Shown: in pieces, positions 23,451 to 29,461 of the stretch
How the letters are laid out: the number at the start of each line of letters is the position of its first letter
How positions within the stretch are numbered: the stretch's first letter is position 1
Source of the DNA: a virus
DNA length: 64,000 nucleotides
Direction: 5' to 3' (one strand)
IMG/VR virus record: IMGVR_UViG_3300032246_000393
Coordinates: 1-64,000 of that record
Notes under the pieces: model-generated
The model's input: only the letters and a program-made list of their open reading frames with translations
Databases searched by the model: none
Told to the model about the DNA's origin: nothing
Program-made: the position numbers and the translations under genes

Positions 23451-24235
23451 AACCGTACGCCCTTTTGCTTTCGTTACTTATACCGCTAGCCCATGCCGAG
23501 TGGGTAAAGGTCGAGGGGCTTGAGCATTTTGGGCCTGAAACTGCGGAGAAAGCAGCGTGTCGTGCAGCAGAGAACAAAGCTATCAACACCGCAGTGCAGA
23601 AAGTATCTGGAGAGGCGGTAGCTACATCGCAGTATTTAGTATGTAACGATTCACGTGCGGACGTATGCCAATTACTTATGTCCTCGATGACACATACTGA
23701 AGGTGTTGTAGCAGGGCTAAAGAAAATAAAAGAAGAAGTTGTATCACGTACTTGTTATGTTGCTTTGGAAGTGGATGTTGTTAAGGATGATGGTGATACA
23801 GACGTTTCTTTTGACCCAGAGATAAGAATGTCTCAGTCACGCTTAAGAGATGGTGAGCGTTTTAAAGTACTAATCAAACCAAACAAACCTTTCTACTTAA
23901 ACATATTTATATTCTCACCGTACGCAAGTGAGCATAAGCAGTTGATGCAGCTTTTTCCAAGCGATATAGAAGAGAGCAGAGTCTTTGATATAGATATGGA
24001 GTTTCCTACTACGTCAGTCTATACAGCTAATATCCCAAAAGGATTGCGTGTTGAAATAGCCGACGCGGTTTTAATAGCAGTGGCAACAAAGAAAGAAGTG
24101 ATACTAAGAAAAAACTTTTCACTCGCCGAGTTCAATAGGCGTATGCGAGAAATACCAAAGAAAGAACGCCGGATTATACGTATTCCCTTTTCTATATGGG
24201 CTTTGCGTCCGGAATACACAATGAAGGGGGAATGA
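23447..24235 (+). CDS. Secreted FlgT/DUF4384-like protein
   Basis: 262 aa. Signal peptide visible: MKPYALLLSLLIPLAHA, with cleavage likely after AHA. Next comes a FlgT-N-like stretch with the characteristic series of Ala-rich helix and strand (KAACRAAENKAINTAV, near 35-50) and Cys residues. A DUF4384-like region around 137-185 has FKVLIKPNKPFYLNIF then LFPSD. In bacteria such domains act in the periplasm or at the outer membrane. Its presence between replication genes suggests a phage envelope-modifying factor. Homology is judged by eye. Confidence 0.65.
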   Translation: MKPYALLLSLLIPLAHAEWVKVEGLEHFGPETAEKAACRAAENKAINTAVQKVSGEAVATSQYLVCNDSRADVCQLLMSSMTHTEGVVAGLKKIKEEVVSRTCYVALEVDVVKDDGDTDVSFDPEIRMSQSRLRDGERFKVLIKPNKPFYLNIFIFSPYASEHKQLMQLFPSDIEESRVFDIDMEFPTTSVYTANIPKGLRVEIADAVLIAVATKKEVILRKNFSLAEFNRRMREIPKKERRIIRIPFSIWALRPEYTMKGE

Positions 24236-24831
24236 TGAATAGCACTATGTGGATTATAGAAATTTTAAAAGTTGTCGGATGCTTTGTATTGTTTGGGTGC
24301 AATAGTCCCAAGCCGGGATCATACGAAGCAATGAAGGAAGAAAGGCTTGAGGTTAAGAAGGAAATGGTAAAGACGTTAGAAGCCGCGCCTTCTTGGTACA
24401 CCAAGCCCCCAAAAGATACGGACATTCTGTATGAGAAAGCGTCTGCTAAGTCTGGCGATATGCAGATGGCGATTAACAAAGCCACTACGCTAGCACGTGC
24501 ACAACTTGCGTTGTCTATTCAAAACGAAATAAACGCAACGATGAAGTTGTACGCAGACGACAACGGACAAGAAGCAGCAGTTATTACATCGCAGGATGCC
24601 ATACTTGCAAACCTGACAGGGGTGCAGGAAGAGGATACTAAGATAGTTGTAGAGGGTGATAAGTACGTAGCTTACGTGCTAATCCGTTACCCCATAGGTG
24701 AGTTTAATAAGCTACTAACGCAGAAGCTCAACACAAACGCTAACGTGAAGACCAAGCTACGCGCAAAGAAAGCGTTTGATGATTTGGAAAAAAAGATTGA
24801 AGAAGCTAGGCTACGAAAGGAACAAGAATGA
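24235..24831 (+). CDS. LPP20-like lipoprotein
   Basis: 198 aa from the ATG at 24235 (GGGGG four bases upstream; another ATG lies at 24232). A hydrophobic N-terminus ends in a lipobox LFGC, so the Cys near residue 22 would be lipidated. The region after it (APSWYTKPP, then an Ala-rich helix with LARAQLALSIQNEI) fits the LPP20 lipoprotein family. A coiled-coil C-terminus follows. It is coupled to the secreted protein gene by stop/start overlap, so the two probably act together in the envelope. Confidence 0.7.
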   Translation: MNSTMWIIEILKVVGCFVLFGCNSPKPGSYEAMKEERLEVKKEMVKTLEAAPSWYTKPPKDTDILYEKASAKSGDMQMAINKATTLARAQLALSIQNEINATMKLYADDNGQEAAVITSQDAILANLTGVQEEDTKIVVEGDKYVAYVLIRYPIGEFNKLLTQKLNTNANVKTKLRAKKAFDDLEKKIEEARLRKEQE

Positions 24832-25490
24832 GTATCGTATGGTCGTTTAGTAGCCTTAAGACTTTCCAACAGTGCCCACGCAAGTACTACCATGCGAAGG
24901 TTGCTAAAGATATAAAAGAGCAGGACAGCAAAGCAACGCTATACGGTAAACAGATGCACTTGATTGCCGAGGAGTACATCAGAGATGGTACGCCTATACC
25001 CCCTGCGTTTGATTACCTTAAGCCTACGTTAGATATGTTAGCTGCAATCCCCGGGGAGAAGTTGTGTGAGGTAAAGCTCGGCCTGACCCGCGACCTGAAA
25101 GCCTGCGACTTTGATGCCCCTGATGTGTGGTGGCATGGCATTGCCGATTTGGTAATACTTAATGAAGAAAAGGGGCTTGCACATTCGGTTGACTACAAGA
25201 CCAGTAAGAGTGCACGATATGCGGATACTAAGCAATTGGACTTGGTGGCAGCAGGTATTTTTGCTAAGTATCCGAAGATCAAACGAATCAAGTCAGCGTT
25301 GGTGTTTGTGGTTAGTAAAGAGTTTGTGAAAACCGACCACGACAAAGAAAAAGAGTCGCGGTACATAGCGCAAGTAGTACCCGACATTAAACGTATCGAG
25401 ATAGCACTACAAAATAATGTATGGAACCCAGTAAGTGGGCCACTATGCAAATTCTGTGCCGTAACCCAGTGTGAATATAACAGGAGCTAA
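24828..25490 (+). CDS. Cas4/RecB-like PD-(D/E)xK exonuclease
   Basis: 220 aa. Nuclease residues GIADLV around 107-112 and VDYKTSK around 130-136. Four cysteines are placed as in iron-sulfur Cas4 or AddB nucleases: C16 (QQCPRKY) and C207, C210, C215 near the end. Such enzymes resect single-stranded ends. No cas genes or CRISPR array are nearby, so a recombination or replication role is more likely. It overlaps the lipoprotein stop. Confidence 0.88.
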   Translation: MSIVWSFSSLKTFQQCPRKYYHAKVAKDIKEQDSKATLYGKQMHLIAEEYIRDGTPIPPAFDYLKPTLDMLAAIPGEKLCEVKLGLTRDLKACDFDAPDVWWHGIADLVILNEEKGLAHSVDYKTSKSARYADTKQLDLVAAGIFAKYPKIKRIKSALVFVVSKEFVKTDHDKEKESRYIAQVVPDIKRIEIALQNNVWNPVSGPLCKFCAVTQCEYNRS

Positions 25491-25491
25491 C

Positions 25492-25692
25492 ATGGATGAA
25501 AAAGAAGCGGCGGCATATATAAAGCTGCAAGAAAACGTGCAAGAGTTAATAGTCAGTTCCGTATACGGAGAGCTTTTAGCAAACCCGCACGGGATGCTAG
25601 CAAACCACATAAAAATGCTTTTACAGCAAACAATAAAAGACGAGATGAAGCAGTACCGCGTAGTCCGCATGGGACAGACAGCCACATACTAA
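25492..25692 (+). CDS. Small hypothetical protein
   Basis: 66 aa from the ATG at 25492, with AGGAG upstream. Helical, with no motif. It may be distantly related to the next protein, as both are short and Gln/Glu-rich. Confidence 0.65.
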   Translation: MDEKEAAAYIKLQENVQELIVSSVYGELLANPHGMLANHIKMLLQQTIKDEMKQYRVVRMGQTATY

Positions 25693-25702
25693 GGAGCTAA
25701 CT

Positions 25703-26044
25703 ATGGAAAACCATCAAATTGATTCAGCACTTTTACTTGAGAATGAACTTAAGCGTCGCGTTAAAGAAATTGTTACTGCTCAAATTGAAGAGGCTTTAGT
25801 TAAACACGTTGGCGGAATTATTCGCCAAGAGAAAGAATCTTTAATTTTTGAAATAGCTACAGGGGTAGGTAAGATAATTAGGTTAGCCGAGGAAGAAGGT
25901 CGCAAACCATTGTGGCAAACTACACCCGAAGAATTTGGTATGACAAAAGAAGAACTTAACCGATCACACATGAGTCGTAATGTTGAAATTCCAGACTTGG
26001 AGTTAAAAAAGGAGATTGATGATGCCGTACGTAAACAAACCTAG
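25703..26044 (+). CDS. Hypothetical protein
   Basis: 113 aa, helical, Glu/Lys-rich, AAGGAG upstream. Its end overlaps the next gene. No known motif. Confidence 0.7.
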   Translation: MENHQIDSALLLENELKRRVKEIVTAQIEEALVKHVGGIIRQEKESLIFEIATGVGKIIRLAEEEGRKPLWQTTPEEFGMTKEELNRSHMSRNVEIPDLELKKEIDDAVRKQT

Positions 26045-26336
26045 ACCATACAAGAAAGAATATCAACAGCAATTATCCCGAGGCGAAGCCGACGAGCGCA
26101 AAGAACGTGAACGTGCCCGAGCACTAATTGACAAGAAGGGCAAAGACGCAAACGGTAACGGCAAAGCCGATGCACGTGAAGGTAAAGACGTTGCACACGT
26201 GAGAGCATTGTCAAAGGGTGGATCAAACAAAGATGGGTTGCGTGTGGAGTCAGCCTCCGCTAACCGTTCGTACCATCGTGGATCAAACCATAAAGTTGTA
26301 TCCGAGACGAGTACAAGAGAACGAAAGAAAAAATGA
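26022..26336 (+). CDS. Basic HNH-like protein (possibly inactive)
   Basis: 104 aa from the ATG at 26022 (GGAG seven bases upstream). Very basic. The region VAHVRALSKGGSNKDGL followed by N-R-S-Y-H-R resembles the core of phage HNH nucleases, but the usual Asp before the first His and the Cys pairs are missing. Either a diverged nuclease or a DNA-binding relative. Confidence 0.5.
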   Translation: MPYVNKPRPYKKEYQQQLSRGEADERKERERARALIDKKGKDANGNGKADAREGKDVAHVRALSKGGSNKDGLRVESASANRSYHRGSNHKVVSETSTRERKKK

Positions 26337-27718
26337 TTCTACAAGACTACGACTGGCCGAGGCCGTTTGGTTTTACTCCATTTGACCATCAGAAACAGAC
26401 TGCTGAGTTCTTGATAAATAACCGCAAGTCGTTTTGCTTTAACGAGCAGGGCACAGGTAAGACCGCATCTGTTATATGGGCGGTGGATTACTTGATGACC
26501 AAGGGTATCGTGAATCGAGTCTTAATAGTCTGCCCTCTCTCCGTGATGCGTTCGGCTTGGCAAGAAGATTTGTTTAAGTTTGCTGTTCACCGTACGGTAG
26601 CAGTGGCACATGGTTCAGCCGAGAAACGTAAAGAAATTATCAAGGGTGGTGCTGAGTTCGTCATCATTAACTTTGATGGAGTAAAGATTGTTAAAGATCA
26701 TTTAGTAGCAGCTAAGTTTGATCTTGTCGTAGTCGATGAAGCTTCAGCGTATAAGAACGCTATGACGGATCGTTGGAAAGCATTGCGTGACATAAACAAA
26801 ACTGCCAAAGGGTTGTGGATGCTAACGGGTACTCCCGCTGCGCAGTCACCGGTAGATGCGTATGGCTTAGCTAAGTTAGTCAACCCTACTGGCGTGCCTA
26901 TGTTCTTTGGGCAGTACCGCGATATGGTGATGACAAAGATCAGTGAGTACACATGGATACCTAAGCCGACAGCTAAGGAAACAGTACACCGTGTACTGCA
27001 ACCCGCGATTCGATTTGAGAAAGCTCAGTGTCTTGACCTACCTCCGGTTACGCACATAGATCGAGATGCACCGATGACGCCGCAGCAGTTTAAGTATTAT
27101 TTCACCATGAAGAAGCAGATGATTATTGAAGCTGCTGGTGAGGAGATTAGTTCTGTCAACGCTGCTGCCAAATTAAATAAGCTTTTGCAGATTGCTGGTG
27201 GCGCAGTATATACGGACAGTAAAGAAGTTATTGAATTTGATGTCAGCAACCGATTAAAAGTAGTGCATGAAGTTATTGAAGAAGCGAGCCAAAAAGTATT
27301 GGTGTTTGTGCCGTTCACGCACACGCTTGAGTTATTGAAAAAGTATTTAGAAAGCAAAAGCATTAGCTGCGAAATTATTAATGGTTCGGTATCCGCCAAC
27401 CGCCGAGCAGAGCTAATCAAAGAATTCCAGAGTAAACCAGACCCTCACGTACTGTTGATTCAACCACAAGCTGCATCGCATGGACTAACACTTACTGCAG
27501 CCGACACAATCATCTGGTATGCACCGACTACAAGCGTAGAGACATACTTGCAAGCTAACGCACGTATTGATCGCCCTGGACAGAAACACAACATGACTAT
27601 TGTGCACATCATTGGTAGCCCAGTAGAGGCTAAGGTGTACAAACTGTTGCGTAGCAACATCGACAACCACGAAAAAATAATTGACCTATATCGTCAAGAA
27701 CTTGAAAACAACTCTTGA
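26333..27718 (+). CDS. SNF2-type superfamily 2 helicase/translocase
   Basis: 461 aa. Walker A EQGTGKT at 38-44, motif II DEAS at 135-138, motif III LTGTPA around 163-168, and a C-terminal helicase domain ending in QANARIDRPGQ around 406-416. It matches the compact SNF2-like helicases found beside replication genes in many phages. It would translocate on duplex DNA. It overlaps the previous stop by four bases and is the last gene before P5. Confidence 0.95.
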   Translation: MILQDYDWPRPFGFTPFDHQKQTAEFLINNRKSFCFNEQGTGKTASVIWAVDYLMTKGIVNRVLIVCPLSVMRSAWQEDLFKFAVHRTVAVAHGSAEKRKEIIKGGAEFVIINFDGVKIVKDHLVAAKFDLVVVDEASAYKNAMTDRWKALRDINKTAKGLWMLTGTPAAQSPVDAYGLAKLVNPTGVPMFFGQYRDMVMTKISEYTWIPKPTAKETVHRVLQPAIRFEKAQCLDLPPVTHIDRDAPMTPQQFKYYFTMKKQMIIEAAGEEISSVNAAAKLNKLLQIAGGAVYTDSKEVIEFDVSNRLKVVHEVIEEASQKVLVFVPFTHTLELLKKYLESKSISCEIINGSVSANRRAELIKEFQSKPDPHVLLIQPQAASHGLTLTAADTIIWYAPTTSVETYLQANARIDRPGQKHNMTIVHIIGSPVEAKVYKLLRSNIDNHEKIIDLYRQELENNS

Positions 27719-27742
27719 CATTGTAAAGTCTTGTGTTATATT
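27715..27742 (+). promoter_or_regulatory. Promoter P5 (second promoter class)
   Basis: -35 TTGACA at 27715-27720, overlapping the helicase stop; 16 bp spacer; -10 TATATT at 27737-27742. Its spacer is near-identical to that of P4. Confidence 0.85.
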
Positions 27743-27849
27743 CGTTGTTCGCCCCAGCTACAGGTGGGCTAAAACAGTAGCAGCGGGGGCTAGGTCTTTC
27801 CTTCAAAGTTTACTTAGTGACCCCGTACTTTTAATTAGAGGAGAATGAA
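27743..27849 (+). promoter_or_regulatory. Structured leader RNA after P5 (attenuator or riboswitch candidate)
   Basis: Helix 1: GCCCC 27751-27755 with GGGGC 27786-27790, and GCTAC 27757-27761 with GTAGC 27777-27781. Helix 2: GGGG near 27785-27789 with CCCC 27821-27824, extended by CTAGGT 27790-27795 with ACTTAG 27811-27816 and CTTT/AAAG inside. Both compete for the same G run, so they exclude each other. The ribosome site GAGGAG follows at about 27839. I recognise no known riboswitch family. Confidence 0.55.
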
Positions 27850-28269
27850 ATGGACGAAGTGTTAGAAGCCCCCACGGAAGTAATCCCCCTTGATACGTTG
27901 ACTAAAGTCTACATAAAGATTCGGGATAAACGTGCGCAGATGAAACGTGAATTTGAAGATAAAGATTCAACATTAGAAGAACAAATGAAACAGATAGAAG
28001 CAGAGATGCTTGAAGTCTGTAAGCAAAATAGTGCGAGTAGCATACGTACAGAACATGGCACGATCATTCGTCAAACCAAGTTACGCTATTGGACTAATGA
28101 TTGGGATTCAATGTATACGTTCATAAAAGAGAACGCTGCATTTGGCCTGTTGGAGAAGAGACTTCATCAAACACACATGAAGGAGTTTCTTACCGAGAAT
28201 CCAGATAAGTTCCCTATGGGGCTTAATGTGGAAAGTGAATATACCGTGGTTGTTAGACGTTCTTCGTGA
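27850..28269 (+). CDS. Conserved coiled-coil phage protein of replication operon
   Basis: 139 aa. An N-terminal helix with a coiled coil (20-70), then a conserved-looking segment: RTEHGTI, TKLRYWTNDWD, LLEKRLHQTHM and NPDKFPMGLN. This pattern occurs in many phages next to the protein encoded just downstream here. Biochemical role not known to me. GAGGAG lies upstream. Confidence 0.8.
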   Translation: MDEVLEAPTEVIPLDTLTKVYIKIRDKRAQMKREFEDKDSTLEEQMKQIEAEMLEVCKQNSASSIRTEHGTIIRQTKLRYWTNDWDSMYTFIKENAAFGLLEKRLHQTHMKEFLTENPDKFPMGLNVESEYTVVVRRSS

Positions 28270-28276
28270 GGATAAT

Positions 28277-29161
28277 ATGAGTAACCTAGCTTTAGTATCA
28301 CAAGATTTACCTGACTTCCTGCAAGCTGCAGGTATCAGCGAATTAACCAAGACCCTAGTCGGCAAGACGGGCGTAAAACGTATCGTTCCTAAAAACGGTA
28401 TCTTCCGCAAGCTTGTTGGCGGCGAAGAGATGGGTAAAACTAGCGGCCCTTTAAAGGCTGTGATTATCAACGCATCTCCAGCCGTAGGCCGTATTTTCTA
28501 CGCAAAGGCTTGGTCTCCTGATTCTGAACCTGCTGCACCGGACTGCTTCTCTAACGATGGCCGTACACCTGATAAAGGTGCGCAGTCTCCTGTTGCAGAT
28601 CGTTGCGATAGCTGCCCGAACAACATCAAAGGTTCAGGTCAAGGTAGTTCAAAAGCTTGTCGCTATTCTCGCCGACTAGCACTTATGTTGTTGGATGATT
28701 TTGGTACTCCGCTAGAAGGCGAAGTCTATCAAATGAACTTAGCATCTAAGACTTTGTTTGGTGAAAACGTAGGCGACAAGTATACGTTTGAGAACTACGC
28801 GAAGTACCTTGCTAACAACGGCAAGAGCGTAGATTGGTTCGTAACCGAACTTAGCTTTAACACAGACAACGACAATCAGTCAGTTCTGTTTGAAGCTGTA
28901 GGTCACATCAACAAAGCTATATACGAAGTAACTCAGCCAGCATCGCAGCGTGATGACGTTAAGAAGATGGTTGTTATGACTCCGTATCAAGCCGACGCTA
29001 GTGGCCGTGCACTCCCTGCTCCTACTAAAGAAGACAAGGAAGAGTTTGAAAGTGCTCCGGTTGTTGAGCCTAAGAAGCGTGAAAGTAAGAAAGCTGCTGA
29101 AGCACCTGCGGTTAAGCAGAGTCTTGATTCTGTAGTTAAAGCATGGAGTGATGAGGACTAG
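28277..29161 (+). CDS. Conserved phage protein, candidate single-stranded DNA-binding protein
   Basis: 294 aa from the ATG at 28277 (AGGAT upstream). A Cys set (DCFSNDG, CDSCPNNIKGSGQG, CRYSRRL, near 94-136) probably binds zinc. The C-terminus is a disordered Lys/Glu/Ala tail ending in acidic WSDED, as in SSB proteins that recruit partners. Commonly paired with the preceding gene in phages. The SSB role is inferred from the tail and the replication context. Confidence 0.6.
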   Translation: MSNLALVSQDLPDFLQAAGISELTKTLVGKTGVKRIVPKNGIFRKLVGGEEMGKTSGPLKAVIINASPAVGRIFYAKAWSPDSEPAAPDCFSNDGRTPDKGAQSPVADRCDSCPNNIKGSGQGSSKACRYSRRLALMLLDDFGTPLEGEVYQMNLASKTLFGENVGDKYTFENYAKYLANNGKSVDWFVTELSFNTDNDNQSVLFEAVGHINKAIYEVTQPASQRDDVKKMVVMTPYQADASGRALPAPTKEDKEEFESAPVVEPKKRESKKAAEAPAVKQSLDSVVKAWSDED

Positions 29162-29162
29162 T

Positions 29163-29402
29163 ATGAGTTATGGGTACAGTCAGCGCCTTATAGAAGCTAT
29201 ACATTCTGCAGACCCTAAGTTGCTGAGTGTCACCCTTGGACGACTCTGTTTAAAATTAGACATCCCAGTCAATGATGTTGCACAAGACTTGGGGGTAAGC
29301 CGTGCTACGGTTTACAACTGGTTTTGGGGAATCTCAAAGCCAGACCCCAAGAGAAGTGTTCGCATTTCCGAATACATCTATAAGTTAAAAAATAGTAAGT
29401 AA
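29163..29402 (+). CDS. HTH transcriptional regulator-like protein
   Basis: 79 aa from the ATG at 29163. The helix-turn-helix is clear: DVAQDLGVSRATVYNWFWG around 40-58. Short enough to be a simple DNA-binding protein. It could recognise one of the repeat families in the early region; this is untested. Confidence 0.8.
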   Translation: MSYGYSQRLIEAIHSADPKLLSVTLGRLCLKLDIPVNDVAQDLGVSRATVYNWFWGISKPDPKRSVRISEYIYKLKNSK

Positions 29403-29416
29403 AAATTACAAGCGTT

Positions 29417-29455
29417 GGGGAGTTTGCTCCCCTTCTTAGGCCCTCTTTCCCCTAA
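29417..29455 (+). terminator. Twin hairpins in leader of primase gene (weak terminator or attenuator)
   Basis: GGGGAG 29417-29422 pairs with CTCCCC 29427-29432 around a TTTG loop, followed by TTCTT. A second stem, TTAGG 29436-29440 with CCTAA 29451-29455, comes next. The T run is poor, so partial termination or translation control is likelier. The primase start at 29462 has no evident Shine-Dalgarno site. Confidence 0.45.
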
Positions 29456-29461
29456 AATTCT

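Noticed and set aside
24828-25490. Evidence for a CRISPR-Cas locus because of a Cas4-like protein
   Set aside because: No direct-repeat array with spacers and no other cas gene in the window.
27743-27849. tRNA-like or glutamine-type riboswitch in the P5 leader
   Set aside because: No acceptor stem with anticodon and T-loop, and the conserved glutamine-riboswitch bases are not present; kept only as an unnamed structured leader.
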